Source: an uncultured Paracoccaceae bacterium
GTDB lineage: Bacteria; Pseudomonadota; Alphaproteobacteria; Rhodobacterales; Rhodobacteraceae
Direction: 5' to 3'
DNA: 64,000 bases
NCBI GenBank assembly: GCA_947498985.1
Contig: CANMMF010000004.1
Coordinates: 496,001-560,000, forward strand
The notes under the pieces were generated by a model. The model searched no databases. It was not told the origin of the DNA and saw nothing but the letters and a program-made list of their open reading frames with translations. The translations under genes and the position numbers were made by a program. How positions within the stretch are numbered: the first letter of the stretch is position 1; the number at the start of each line of letters is the position of its first letter. Shown here in pieces: positions 36,000 through 45,449 of the stretch.

Positions 36000-38900
36000 A
36001 TGCCCCTGGAAAAGACGTTCAACGCCGCCGAAGCCGAACCGCGCATCACCGCCAAATGGCTCGAGCAGGGCGCATTCCGTGCCGGTGCCAACCGCTCGCG
36101 GCCCGAAAGCTTCTGCATCATGATCCCGCCGCCCAACGTGACCGGCGCGCTGCATGTGGGCCACGCCTTCAACAACACGCTGCAGGACATCCTGGTGCGC
36201 TGGCACCGGATGCGGGGCTTCGACACGCTCTGGCAACCCGGGCAGGACCATGCGGGCATCGCCACGCAGCTTCAGGTCGAAAAGAAACTGATGGCCGAAG
36301 AGCAAAAGCGCCGCACCGACCTCAGCCGCCCGGAGTTTCTGGAGCGTGTCTGGGCGTGGAAAGGCCAATACGCCTTCACCATCATCGACCAGCTCAAGCG
36401 GCTGGGCTGCTCCTGCGACTGGGAACGCAACGCCTTCACCATGGCCGGCGCACCGGGCGATCCGCGCACCGGGCACGAAAACAGCCCCGATTTTCACGAT
36501 GCCGTGATCAAGGTCTTCGTGGACATGTACGAAAAAGGCCTGATCTATCGCGGCAAACGGCTGGTCAACTGGGACCCGCATTTCGAAACTGCGATCTCCG
36601 ATCTCGAGGTCGAGAATATCGAGACACCGGGCCATATGTGGCACTTCAAATACCCGCTCGCCGGGGGCGCCAGCTATACCTATGTCGAAAAGGACGAGGA
36701 CGGCACCGTCACACTGGAAGAGACCCGCGACTACATCTCCATCGCCACCACCCGGCCCGAAACCATGCTGGGCGACGGCGCGGTTGCCGTTCATCCGAAA
36801 GATGAGCGTTACGCGCCAATCGTCGGAAAACTCTGCGAGATTCCGGTTGGCCCCAAGGAGCATCGACGTCTGATCCCGATCATCACCGACGAGTACCCCG
36901 ACCCCGAGTTCGGCTCCGGCGCGGTCAAGATCACCGGCGCGCATGATTTCAACGATTACGCGGTCGCCAAGCGCGGCGATATCCCGTGTTACCGGCTGAT
37001 GGACACGCGCGGCGCCATGCGCGACGACGGTGCGCCCTATGCCGAGGCCGCGGAGATCGCGATGGCTGTGGCCAAAGGCGACCGCAGCCTGTCGGAGACC
37101 GAAACCGACACCATCAACCTCGTGCCGGACCACCTGCGCGGGCTCGACCGGTTCGACGCGCGCAAGAAGGTGATCGAGGAGATCACCGCCGAGGGGCTCG
37201 CGGTGATGACCACGCCCGATGACCCGCGCCTCGGCAAGCCCGCGAAAAAGAGCAAGCGCGAGGCGGACACGCAAGAGTCCGATGAGCAGGCCCAGGTGCC
37301 GCTGGTCGAGGCCAAGCCGATCATGCAGCCGTTTGGCGACCGCTCCAAAGTGGTGATCGAGCCGATGCTGACCGATCAGTGGTTTGTGGACGCCGAGAAG
37401 GTCGTGGGGCCCGCGCTTGACGCGGTGCGGTCCGGCGATGTCAGGATCATGCCTGAGTCGGGCGAGAAGACCTATTACCACTGGCTGGAGAATATCGAGC
37501 CATGGTGCATCTCGCGCCAGCTCTGGTGGGGCCACCAGATCCCGGTCTGGTACTATCCCGGGCCCGAGGGTGAGCCCTATCACGTCTGTGCCGCCACCGA
37601 GGCGGAGGCGCTCACTGAGATCGCCTACCACTTCCCCGACGGCACCGATTTCCGCGTTGTGGACAACATCAACGAAGCGGTCGAGGTGCTGGGCGACGAT
37701 CTGCACAATCTGCATGTGCGCAACGAAGGCGCGATCCAGCAGCCCACAGGCCCGATCATCGTGCCGGTCTGGCGCGACGAGGACGTGCTCGACACCTGGT
37801 TCTCGTCGGGGCTCTGGCCGATCGGGACACTGGGCTGGCCCGATGAAACCGAAGAGCTCGGGCGGTTCTTCCCGACCTCCGTTCTGATCACCGGGTTCGA
37901 CATCCTGTTTTTCTGGGTGGCGCGGATGATCATGATGCAGCTGGCCGTCACCGGCGAAAAGCCGTTCCACACCGTCTACCTGCACCAGCTTGTCCGCGAC
38001 GAAAAGGGCAAGAAGATGTCGAAGACCACCGGCAATGTCATCGACCCGCTTGAAATCGTTGATGAATACGGGGCCGATGCGCTGCGCTTCACCAACGCCT
38101 CCATGGCCTCTCTGGGTGGTGTGCTGAAACTCAGCGTCGACCGGATCGCGGGCTATCGCAATTTCGGCACCAAGCTCTGGAACGCCGCGCGCTTTGCAGA
38201 GATGAACGGCGCCGTAGGCTCGGATGGCGCCATCCCGCAGCCGCAGGCCACGCTCAACCGCTGGATCGTCGGAGAGACGGGCCGGGTGCGCGAGACGGTG
38301 GATGCAGCCCTGGCCGAGTACCGCTTCAACGACGCGGCAAACGCGCTTTACGCCTTTGTCTGGGGCAAGGTCTGCGACTGGTATCTGGAGTTTTCCAAGC
38401 CGCTTTTCGACAGCGAGGACGCGGGCGTGACCGAGGAAACCCGCGCCACGATGGCCTGGGTGATCGACCAGTGCCTGATCCTGTTGCACCCGTTCATGCC
38501 GTTCATCACCGAAGAGCTCTGGGGCACGCTTGGCGAGCGTGCCAAGCTGCTGGTGCATGCCGACTGGCCGGACTACGGCGCAGAGCTTGCCGACGCGGAG
38601 GCCGAGGCGGAGATCCGCTGGGTGATCGCGCTGATCGAGGGCGTGCGCTCCGCCCGCGCGCAGATGCATGTGCCCGCCGGGCTCTACGTGCCGATGCTCG
38701 TCACCGGTATGGGCGAGACCGAAGAGGCCGCCTGGGCGCGCAACGAGACGCTGATCAAGCGGCTGGCGCGGATCGAAAGCCTCGAGCGGGTCGACGCCTT
38801 CCCTAAGGGCTGCATCACGGTGCCCGTGGGTGCCGCCACCTTCGGAATGCCGCTGGCCGACATCATCGATGTCGATGCCGAGAAAGCACGGCTCGAAAAG

Positions 38901-39077
38901 GGTCTCGGCAAGCTGGCCAAGGAGCTGGTCGGGTTGCGCGGGCGTCTGAACAATCCCAAATTTGCCCAAAGTGCGCCCGACGAGGTGGTGGCCGAGACGC
39001 GCGCCAATCTCGATGCGCGTGAGGGCGAAGAGGCCAAGCTGAAAGACGCGTTGGCGCGGCTGGAGGAGATCGGGTAA
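36000..39077 (+). CDS. valS: Valyl-tRNA synthetase
   Basis: This 1025-residue class I enzyme charges tRNA-Val. The HIGH-type motif is His52-Val-Gly-His55 (GALHVGHA). The editing domain carries [11 protein letters not shown] at about 245-255. [13 protein letters not shown] is the KMSKS-type motif, and a C-terminal coiled coil (about 950-1020, ending [13 protein letters not shown]) is typical of ValRS. A stretch at about 415-440 ([17 protein letters not shown]) is a charged insertion. The length is slightly above the bacterial average for this reason. AGGAG lies nine bases before the ATG. Confidence 0.97.
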   Translation: MPLEKTFNAAEAEPRITAKWLEQGAFRAGANRSRPESFCIMIPPPNVTGALHVGHAFNNTLQDILVRWHRMRGFDTLWQPGQDHAGIATQLQVEKKLMAEEQKRRTDLSRPEFLERVWAWKGQYAFTIIDQLKRLGCSCDWERNAFTMAGAPGDPRTGHENSPDFHDAVIKVFVDMYEKGLIYRGKRLVNWDPHFETAISDLEVENIETPGHMWHFKYPLAGGASYTYVEKDEDGTVTLEETRDYISIATTRPETMLGDGAVAVHPKDERYAPIVGKLCEIPVGPKEHRRLIPIITDEYPDPEFGSGAVKITGAHDFNDYAVAKRGDIPCYRLMDTRGAMRDDGAPYAEAAEIAMAVAKGDRSLSETETDTINLVPDHLRGLDRFDARKKVIEEITAEGLAVMTTPDDPRLGKPAKKSKREADTQESDEQAQVPLVEAKPIMQPFGDRSKVVIEPMLTDQWFVDAEKVVGPALDAVRSGDVRIMPESGEKTYYHWLENIEPWCISRQLWWGHQIPVWYYPGPEGEPYHVCAATEAEALTEIAYHFPDGTDFRVVDNINEAVEVLGDDLHNLHVRNEGAIQQPTGPIIVPVWRDEDVLDTWFSSGLWPIGTLGWPDETEELGRFFPTSVLITGFDILFFWVARMIMMQLAVTGEKPFHTVYLHQLVRDEKGKKMSKTTGNVIDPLEIVDEYGADALRFTNASMASLGGVLKLSVDRIAGYRNFGTKLWNAARFAEMNGAVGSDGAIPQPQATLNRWIVGETGRVRETVDAALAEYRFNDAANALYAFVWGKVCDWYLEFSKPLFDSEDAGVTEETRATMAWVIDQCLILLHPFMPFITEELWGTLGERAKLLVHADWPDYGAELADAEAEAEIRWVIALIEGVRSARAQMHVPAGLYVPMLVTGMGETEEAAWARNETLIKRLARIESLERVDAFPKGCITVPVGAATFGMPLADIIDVDAEKARLEKGLGKLAKELVGLRGRLNNPKFAQSAPDEVVAETRANLDAREGEEAKLKDALARLEEIG

Positions 39078-39124
39078 CCGGGGGCCAGCCCCCGGACCCC
39101 CGCAGTATTTCTGAACCAGAGAAG
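39078..39124 (-). repeat. Dispersed intergenic repeat, copy B
   Basis: The palindrome CCGGGGGCCAGCCCCCGG (39078-39095) is followed by text whose complement reads CTTCTCTGG, then GAAATAC, matching copy D in inverted orientation. It fills the space between the convergent valS and TPP-enzyme genes and probably acts as their terminator or boundary. Confidence 0.7.
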
Positions 39125-39139
39125 TCCCCCTGGGGGCGT

Positions 39140-40729
39140 TCAGCCGGTCAGCTTCGGCGTCATGTGAATGAGCGTCGGGCCCGGAGCGTCAAACGCGTCC
39201 GTCACCGCCTCTTGCAGCGCCGAGAGGCTCCCGGGCCGGCAGGCGCGCGCGCCATAGGCCTTTGCCAGGCCCGGGAAATCCGGGTTCCGCGCCACCACCG
39301 CGTTGGGCGCGATTTGTGCGGCGGTCATGGCATCCTTGATCTCGCCAAGCTCTTCGTTGTCCCACAGCAGGATCGGCAGCGAGAGACCCAGCTCCACCGC
39401 TGTGCCCAGCTCCTGCACCGTGAATTGCAGCCCGTAATCGCCTGCGATGGCCAATGTCGGCAGGCCAGGGCGTGCCACAGCCCCGCCGATGGCGGCGGGC
39501 AGCGCATATCCCAGCGTGCCAAAGCCCGACGGGTGGTGCCAGTGGCCCGCGCGCGGCATGTCCCAGCCTTCCTTCGCGGCATAGGCAAACTGCGTCATGT
39601 CGGAATAGATCATCGCGTCCTCGGGCATGACCTGCTGCACGGCCTCGGCGATCTCGACCACATGCGGGCGTTCCGCCATCAGCCCGGCGCGCCAGGCGGC
39701 GCGGGTGGCGGCGATCCGGGCGGCGTCCCAGCAGGGCGCGCGGTCGTCATAACGCGCGGGAATGGCGACGGACATCGCACGCAAGGCCTGCGCGGCATCG
39801 CCAAGGATCGGCATGTCCTGCGGCCCGCCGCCTGCCAGCACCCCGGGGTCGATATCGATGCGGATCACCGGCGCCTGGTGGCCCAGTGCGTCGCGCCACA
39901 GATCGACCTGCGACAGCTCGGTCCCGACCGCCACGATGAGATCGGCGGCGGCGGCGATGCGCGCGCTTTCGGGACGTGCGAGATAGGCGCCGAAATTCGA
40001 GGGATGCCCGGGCGGCACAAGACCGCGGCCTGCATAGGTGGTGAAGGCCGCCGCGCCGGTCTGATGCAGCAGATCGGGGATCACCTCTGCCGCCCCCGAC
40101 GCCCCGCCACCAAAGACAAAGAGCGGTCTTTCGGCGGCAAATATCCTCTGGATCGCCTGATAGATCCGCTCCTGCGGCGCGTGGGGCAGATGGGCGCGCG
40201 GCGCCTCTGACGGGAACCCGTCGGCAAGCGCGGCCAGGGTCGCGATCGGGACGTGGATCGCCTTGGGCCGCGGACGTGCGGCGCCGAATTCCGACAGGGC
40301 GCGGTCGATCAGCCCGTAGGCGGCCTCGGGCGTGCGCGCCTCCAGCGACCAGTCGCAGACGCAGTCCGCCGCGGCGCGCTGATCCTTCATCTGGTGCAAC
40401 TGACCGAGATGAAACGCCGTCTCGTCAAGGCATGACGCCAGCAGCAGCACCGGCACGCTGTCGGCATAGGCCTGACCCAAGGCGGTCATCGCGTTGCAGA
40501 CCCCGGGGCCGGTGATCACATAGGCGACGCCGGGCCGTCCGGTGGCGCGCGCATAGCCATCGGCCATGAAGGCCGCGCCCTGTTCGTGGCGCGCCAGCAC
40601 ATGGGTCAGGCCCGCCTCTTCGAGCCCGCGATACATTTCGATATTGTGCACGCCGGGGATGCCGAAGATCACCTCGACCCCGCGCGCCTTCAGCATCCGG
40701 GAGATCTGCGCGCCAAGCGGTTTTTTCAT
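39140..40729 (-). CDS. TPP-dependent enzyme of the acetolactate synthase/2-oxoacid decarboxylase family
   Basis: This 529-residue enzyme binds thiamine pyrophosphate. Glu49 (RHEQGAAFMADGYAR) is the cofactor-activating glutamate, and GDYGLQFT followed 26 residues later by WDNEELGEIK is the metal/TPP motif. The overall pattern resembles 5-guanidino-2-oxopentanoate decarboxylases (AruI) more than acetolactate synthase, and no small subunit gene is nearby. Substrate assignment is tentative. The start is ATG at 40729, which overlaps the trkH stop as TGATG. An upstream in-frame extension lies inside trkH and is discarded. Confidence 0.85.
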   Translation of the reverse strand: MKKPLGAQISRMLKARGVEVIFGIPGVHNIEMYRGLEEAGLTHVLARHEQGAAFMADGYARATGRPGVAYVITGPGVCNAMTALGQAYADSVPVLLLASCLDETAFHLGQLHQMKDQRAAADCVCDWSLEARTPEAAYGLIDRALSEFGAARPRPKAIHVPIATLAALADGFPSEAPRAHLPHAPQERIYQAIQRIFAAERPLFVFGGGASGAAEVIPDLLHQTGAAAFTTYAGRGLVPPGHPSNFGAYLARPESARIAAAADLIVAVGTELSQVDLWRDALGHQAPVIRIDIDPGVLAGGGPQDMPILGDAAQALRAMSVAIPARYDDRAPCWDAARIAATRAAWRAGLMAERPHVVEIAEAVQQVMPEDAMIYSDMTQFAYAAKEGWDMPRAGHWHHPSGFGTLGYALPAAIGGAVARPGLPTLAIAGDYGLQFTVQELGTAVELGLSLPILLWDNEELGEIKDAMTAAQIAPNAVVARNPDFPGLAKAYGARACRPGSLSALQEAVTDAFDAPGPTLIHMTPKLTG

Positions 40730-42180
40730 CAGGCCCTCCAGAAGCGCACGGTAAAGAGCGCGTAGACCGCCAGAAGCTCCAGCCGTCCGAGCAGCATGGC
40801 AAAGCTCAGGATCCACTTCGCGGTGTCGTTGAGCCCGCCGAAATTGCCCGAGGGACCGATGCGCTCGCCCAGTCCGGGGCCGACATTGGCCAGCGCCGTG
40901 CCCGCCCCCGAGACCGCGGTTATGAAATCCACACCGGTGAGCGACAACGCCACCGAGATCACGCCAAGCGAGACCACGAAGAACACGAAAAACGAGATCA
41001 CCGAGCTCAGCACCTCGTCGCTGACCGGTCGCCCGTCATAGCGCGGCAGAAACACCCCGTGCGGCGCGCGGATGCGACGCAGCTGCACCTTGATCGACGC
41101 GATCAGCAACTGGTAGCGGAAGATCTTGACCGAGCAGGCGGTCGAGCCCGCGCAGCCGCCGATCAGCCCCACGAAGAAAAACAGCGACACCGCAAACGGA
41201 CCCCAGAGGCCATAATCCTCGGACGCGTAGCCGGTGCCCGTCAGGATCGACATCACGTTGAACAGCACCTTGCGCAGCGCAGGCTCTCCGCTGGCGCCCC
41301 CGGACACCATCCGCCAGAGTGTCACAACCAGCACCAGCGCCAGCGCCGTCAGGAAAAACCCGCGGACCTGCGGATCGGCCAGCAGCGGTTTGGGATCGCG
41401 GGTCGCCGAAAGCTGCACGAAGCGCACGAATGGCAGGGCCGCAAGGAACATGAAGACCACCGCGACATATTCCACCGCCGGTCCGAAGGAGCCAAAGGAG
41501 TTGTCGTAATTGGCAAATCCGCCGGTGGCCAGCGTGGTCATCGCATGGACGGTGGCGTCGAACGCGTCCATGCCCGCCGCGATGTAGCAGCCCGCGCAGA
41601 CCAGCGTGAGCGAGACGTAGATCGTCGAGATCGAGGACGAGATCTGGGTGGCGCGGGGCAGGATCTTGCCCATGGTATCAAAGCCTTCGGAGCGGAAGAT
41701 CTGCATCCCGCCGACCCGCAATTCGGGCAGGAACACCATGGCGACCACGATGATGCCGATGCCGCCCAGCCATTGCAGAAGCCCGCGCCAGAGCAGCAGA
41801 CCCTTGGGGCGTTCGTCGAGATCCTCGAACACCGTGGAGCCGGTGGTGGTCAGCCCCGACATCGCCTCGAAAAACGCATCCGTGTAGCTGGCCTCCGTCG
41901 CGCCCAGCACAAACGGCAGCGCGCCGAAGACCGGCAGCGCGACCCAGACGCCGGTGGTCAGCAGAAAGGTCTGCTGAATGCTCAGCCCCTCCTGCACCGC
42001 ATTGGCGCATGCCAGGGCAATGAGACCACCGCAAAGCATTGTAATCAGGGCACTTTCAAGGAACACCGGCCATTGGCCCCGTCCCTCGGCAAGATCCACC
42101 AGCATCGGCAGCAACATGGTTGCGCCAAGGCAGGCCACCAGCAGGCCGATCACATAGGCGACGGGGCGGATATCGAACAT
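40729..42180 (-). CDS. trkH: Potassium uptake protein TrkH
   Basis: This 483-residue membrane protein is the ion-conducting subunit of the Trk K+ uptake system. The four pore loops are visible as SGLTTTGST, TLATGGFANYD, SILTGTGYASEDYG and SGAGTALANVGPGLG, each with the key glycine of the filter. About ten hydrophobic helices alternate with them. The start is taken as ATG at 42180 because the first helix follows directly. A TTG 36 bases upstream is less likely. No trkA is adjacent, so the regulatory subunit must be elsewhere. Confidence 0.93.
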   Translation of the reverse strand: MFDIRPVAYVIGLLVACLGATMLLPMLVDLAEGRGQWPVFLESALITMLCGGLIALACANAVQEGLSIQQTFLLTTGVWVALPVFGALPFVLGATEASYTDAFFEAMSGLTTTGSTVFEDLDERPKGLLLWRGLLQWLGGIGIIVVAMVFLPELRVGGMQIFRSEGFDTMGKILPRATQISSSISTIYVSLTLVCAGCYIAAGMDAFDATVHAMTTLATGGFANYDNSFGSFGPAVEYVAVVFMFLAALPFVRFVQLSATRDPKPLLADPQVRGFFLTALALVLVVTLWRMVSGGASGEPALRKVLFNVMSILTGTGYASEDYGLWGPFAVSLFFFVGLIGGCAGSTACSVKIFRYQLLIASIKVQLRRIRAPHGVFLPRYDGRPVSDEVLSSVISFFVFFVVSLGVISVALSLTGVDFITAVSGAGTALANVGPGLGERIGPSGNFGGLNDTAKWILSFAMLLGRLELLAVYALFTVRFWRA

Positions 42181-42269
42181 ATGCGCAGCGTTGGCGGGCC
42201 GGGTCGCCGCTGTCAAGCGGCAGCGTCACCGCAACCCGGCGGCCGTCTGTGCCCCGGAGACGCCCGCGG

Positions 42270-42494
42270 TCAGGCGGCCAGCAGATCGCGGAAGACAAAT
42301 GGCAGGATATCCTCCCGCCGCAGGCCCATCAGGGCGAGGTCAAGATCGCTTTTCTGCTCCATCTGGATGATCTGCGCCAGCCGGGCCCGTTTCAGGCTGT
42401 TGGCGTTCACACCCTGGCCAAGCCCGGCGAAATAGGCGTCGATCCGGGTCTGTAACGGGGCCTGTCCGATCATCATTTGCGTTTCTGCCTGCAT
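42270..42494 (-). CDS. Small conserved protein, DUF1127-like tail
   Basis: This 74-residue protein reads MQAETQMMIGQAPLQTR and ends RREDILPFVFRDLLAA. The pattern of a basic helix followed by LALMGLRREDI-PFVFRDL resembles short DUF1127-related proteins of Rhodobacteraceae. The function is unknown. RNA binding is possible by analogy with CcaF1. The start ATG at 42494 is chosen as the first Met of the conserved part, although an ATG at 42548 is in frame. Its ribosome site is weak. It stands alone between trkH and the folE2 terminator. Confidence 0.65.
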   Translation of the reverse strand: MQAETQMMIGQAPLQTRIDAYFAGLGQGVNANSLKRARLAQIIQMEQKSDLDLALMGLRREDILPFVFRDLLAA

Positions 42495-42607
42495 CTTGAG
42501 AAACCCTGTCGTTGCACGGGTCCTCCCTGCGCTCACCTTCGCACACATTCATGACGTGATGGTAAACGGGCGCCGGGTGCTGTCGGCAGATCCCGGCCGG
42601 TTGCCAC

Positions 42608-42634
42608 AAAAAACGCCCGCCTTTGCGGCGGGCG
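42608..42634 (-). terminator. Rho-independent terminator of folE2
   Basis: On the minus strand an 8-bp perfect stem (CGCCCGCC/GGCGGGCG, 42614-42634) with a five-base loop is followed by six T residues. It lies 29 bases after the folE2 stop. Confidence 0.92.
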
Positions 42635-42662
42635 CTGCAATTCCACGCGGTCCCGTGAAGCT

Positions 42663-43766
42663 TCAGCCGACGTGAAACAGCGTCGCAAAAAGCTTGGGAT
42701 CGATGCTGTCGGTCGAGAAGGTGGCCCCCTCGGCCAGCACCGACACCGCGTCATGGCTGTGCAGGCTTTCCTGGTGGCTGGCGATCACGCGGTAGTCGCC
42801 GATCCGCGTATCCGCTTGCAATTGCTCGGCAAAAAGCCGCGCGGCGTCTTCGACAAAGATCGGGTTGGCGGCGTTCAGCTCGGCAAAGGCCTGTTCGTCC
42901 TCGCGTTTGACCATGACTTGGGTTTCGGTCGGCACCGCGCGGCGGCACATCTCGATCAGGTCCTCGAACCAGAGGATGTCCCCGCCGTCCTTCACCTCGA
43001 CCGAGAGCCGCGCCACCGAGCGCTGCGAATGCGGCGTGGCCAGTTGCCCCCGCTCGCGCCGCGCGTGTTCGCTCAACTCCAGCGAACAGGGGCAGGTGGA
43101 GCTGTAGACATAGTCGAGATGCATGATCTTGCGCCGCACGCCGTCGACCTCAACCAGCTCCAGCGCGATATCGTAATACTGGTAGCCCGCAAGGCCCGAC
43201 CGCAGGCTGTCCACCTTCATCGGAAAGCTGAAGCGCATGTTGATGCGCGCATCGAAGCTTTCCAGATCGGTCTTGTAATCGTCCAGCGCCGCCTCGATCA
43301 CCTCGAAGCTGAAGGTTTTTTCGGCATGCAGGTAAAACGAGCGCATGATGCGGCTCATGTTGATGCCCTTCTTGTCGGCATCGAGGCTCACCGTGCCGGT
43401 CACGCTGGTCTCCAGCGTCAGATCGCCGTTGTCGCGCGTATGGTACTGCAATGGCAGGCGAAAATTGGAGATACCCACATGCTGGATCGCCCGCCGCTCG
43501 CCGCGAATAAGCGAGCTGGGCCCGTTCTGCAGGTCCGGCAGAGAGGCCTTGTAGGCCGCATCCACGGCAAACGCCTCGGGGTAGTCCCTGCGCAGCGCCG
43601 GATAGGGCTCTGGGCCCGCATCGGGCGTCAGACGCGCCACAGCCGGGTCCAGATCGGCGATTTCGGCGTCATGGGCCTTGCCAGCCCAGCGGCGCAGGAT
43701 CTCAAGCGCATCCTGTGCCTCTTGCCGCGTGGGCTTTTTCTCGATTTCAGGCGTGTGCATGTTCAT
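42663..43766 (-). CDS. folE2: GTP cyclohydrolase I, type IB
   Basis: This 367-residue enzyme makes dihydroneopterin triphosphate for folate and related pathways. FolE2 is the metal-flexible alternative to zinc-dependent FolE. Signatures are GISNFRLPLQY, DKKGINMSRIMRSFY, VYSSTCPCSLELS (the active-site cysteine), and ATPHSQRS. The start ATG at 43766 has GAGGGG upstream. Many folE2 genes are Zur-regulated, but I see no AT-rich Zur palindrome in 43767-44022, so zinc control is not supported here. Confidence 0.95.
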   Translation of the reverse strand: MNMHTPEIEKKPTRQEAQDALEILRRWAGKAHDAEIADLDPAVARLTPDAGPEPYPALRRDYPEAFAVDAAYKASLPDLQNGPSSLIRGERRAIQHVGISNFRLPLQYHTRDNGDLTLETSVTGTVSLDADKKGINMSRIMRSFYLHAEKTFSFEVIEAALDDYKTDLESFDARINMRFSFPMKVDSLRSGLAGYQYYDIALELVEVDGVRRKIMHLDYVYSSTCPCSLELSEHARRERGQLATPHSQRSVARLSVEVKDGGDILWFEDLIEMCRRAVPTETQVMVKREDEQAFAELNAANPIFVEDAARLFAEQLQADTRIGDYRVIASHQESLHSHDAVSVLAEGATFSTDSIDPKLFATLFHVG

Positions 43767-44022
43767 GGGTGAAGACCCCTCGCGCGTCGTTACCTTCGGT
43801 TAGATAGGCCTCGGCCAAACCGATTTCCAATCATATCTGCAATACGCAGTCCCGCGCCCGCCGGATCAATTTGTGGAAAACTCAGTGTTTTTTGAGCGCG
43901 CCGCTGCACGGACAGCCCTGGTCTGCGATAAGACATAGCGCCGGTTTCCCCGCAGCTTCTGCAGGAAAACCGGCATATTGATCGATGCTCACGGCAGCGA
44001 CGCTGTGCGCCGCGCCATACGC

Positions 44023-45213
44023 TCAGACCGCCTGCAACGCCAGATTGATATCCTCGATCAAGTCTTCGGCATCCTCGAGCCCCACCGACAATCTTACCAG
44101 ACCGTCGCCGATCCCGAGCGCCGTGCGCTTTGCGTCGCTGAGCCGCTGATGTGTGGTGGTTTTGGGGTGGGTCACGATGGATTTGGCGTCGCCCAGATTG
44201 TTGGAGATCAGGATCACCTCGAGCGCGTTCAGAAACCGGAACGCGGCGTCCTGCCCGCCCTTGAGATCAAGCGCGATCATTGTCCCGCCGGTGCCCAGCT
44301 GCCGCTCTGCCAGGGCGTGCTGCGCGTGGCTCTCAAGTCCGGGATAGATCAGCCGGTGCAGCTTGGCATGCCCTTCCACGGCGCTGGCAATGGCCTGCGC
44401 GCTGGCCGCCTGCGCCCGCACCCGCAGATCCACGGTCTCGAGACCTTTCAGCATCACCCAAGCGTTGAACGGGCTCATGGAGCCGCCGGTATGCTTCATG
44501 TAAGGCTCGACCACCGAGCGGATATGCTCCTTTGTCCCGAGGATCACCCCCCCCAGACAACGGCCCTGCCCGTCCACATGTTTTGTGGTGGAATAGACAA
44601 TGATGTCAGCCCCTTGCGTGGCGGCCTTCGAGTAAACCGGGGTCGAGAACACATTGTCGACAACAGACAGCGCCCCGACCTCATGCGCAATCGCGGAAAC
44701 CGCTTCGATATCAACGAGTTCCAGCGTGGGGTTCGACATGGATTCGAAGAACACCGCCTTGGTATCGGGGCGCATCGCGGCGCGCCACTGATCCAGATCC
44801 GCGCCGTCGACAAATGTTACCTCTACCCCGAACCGGCTCAACACGTCCTCAAGGATATAGAGGCACGAGCCAAAGAGCGCCCGGGCCGACACCACGTGGT
44901 CGCCCGCCTTCAGCATCGAGGCCAGCGCGCCGTTGACCGCGGCCATGCCCGACGCGGTGGCAAAGGCGTCCTCGGCCCCTTCCAGAAGCGCCATGCGCTC
45001 TTCGAACATCGCCACGGTGGGGTTGCCGTAGCGGGCGTAGATATATTCGTCCTCACCCGCCTTGAGGAACCGCGCCTCGGCGGCCTCGGCGGTGTCGTAG
45101 ACAAAGCCCTGGGTCAGAAAGAGCGCCTCGCTGACCTCGCCCCAGCCGCTGCGCTTCGTCCCGCCATGCACCAGATTGGTGCGTTTTCCCAAAGGTTTTC
45201 GACTGTCTGCCAT
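44023..45213 (-). CDS. metZ: O-succinylhomoserine sulfhydrylase
   Basis: This 396-residue PLP enzyme forms homocysteine directly from O-succinylhomoserine and sulfide in methionine synthesis. The PLP lysine is in IVYSTTKHVDGQGR, with YARYGNPTV near 60 and SNPTLELVDI near 160, as in the Cys/Met-metabolism family. It is preceded by a SAM-II riboswitch and an intrinsic terminator, which makes the methionine-pathway role and feedback by SAM very likely. GGAGG lies just before the ATG at 45213. The related enzymes MetB and MetC cannot be excluded by motif alone, but MetZ is the usual SAM-II-controlled form. Confidence 0.92.
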   Translation of the reverse strand: MADSRKPLGKRTNLVHGGTKRSGWGEVSEALFLTQGFVYDTAEAAEARFLKAGEDEYIYARYGNPTVAMFEERMALLEGAEDAFATASGMAAVNGALASMLKAGDHVVSARALFGSCLYILEDVLSRFGVEVTFVDGADLDQWRAAMRPDTKAVFFESMSNPTLELVDIEAVSAIAHEVGALSVVDNVFSTPVYSKAATQGADIIVYSTTKHVDGQGRCLGGVILGTKEHIRSVVEPYMKHTGGSMSPFNAWVMLKGLETVDLRVRAQAASAQAIASAVEGHAKLHRLIYPGLESHAQHALAERQLGTGGTMIALDLKGGQDAAFRFLNALEVILISNNLGDAKSIVTHPKTTTHQRLSDAKRTALGIGDGLVRLSVGLEDAEDLIEDINLALQAV

Positions 45214-45226
45214 CGCGGCCTCCAAC

Positions 45227-45260
45227 AAAAAAGCTCCCGTCGCGGTCAAGCGAAAGGAGC
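45227..45260 (-). terminator. Intrinsic terminator between riboswitch and metZ
   Basis: On the minus strand GCTCC (45260-45256) pairs with GGAGC (45237-45233) around an 18-base loop that can form an inner CGC/GCG stem, followed by six T residues at 45232-45227. It sits 12 bases after the aptamer and 13 bases before the ATG, so it is placed to act as an attenuator. Confidence 0.7.
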
Positions 45261-45272
45261 CCCCTCGTCCGA

Positions 45273-45326
45273 CCTCTTTAGCGGCATGTTTAGCGAGGCC
45301 CGCAATCCGGTGAACAAATCGCCTCG
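45273..45326 (-). ncRNA. SAM-II riboswitch
   Basis: The 54 bases on the minus strand start with a six-pair stem CGAGGC...GCCTCG, with GATTTG, CCGGATTGC and CTAAACATG between and after its arms, and end GCCGCTAAAGAGG. This is the SAM-II pattern (GAUUU, CCGNAUUGC, UAAA-AUG, GCUAAA-AGG), and GCGG/CCGC can form the second pseudoknot helix. SAM-II is an alphaproteobacterial S-adenosylmethionine sensor found before metA, metX and metZ, as here. Confidence 0.88.
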
Positions 45327-45449
45327 TGTCTTCCGCATAGAGATGTTGCGGATTGGAATCAAGACCGTCACGGCCTCGTAACCAAAGCTTCATGCCTTCG
45401 TCACAAGCTGTGCGTACCGGCTACACACAAGATGTAGTGGAGCAACGCC

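Noticed and set aside
35421-38969. Very long minus-strand open frame opposite valS and the hairpin array
   Set aside because: It is antisense to a certain valS gene, has no family motifs, and is the usual shadow of codon bias in GC-rich DNA.
43767-44022. Zur box expected upstream of folE2
   Set aside because: No AT-rich palindrome of the expected form was seen in the gap.
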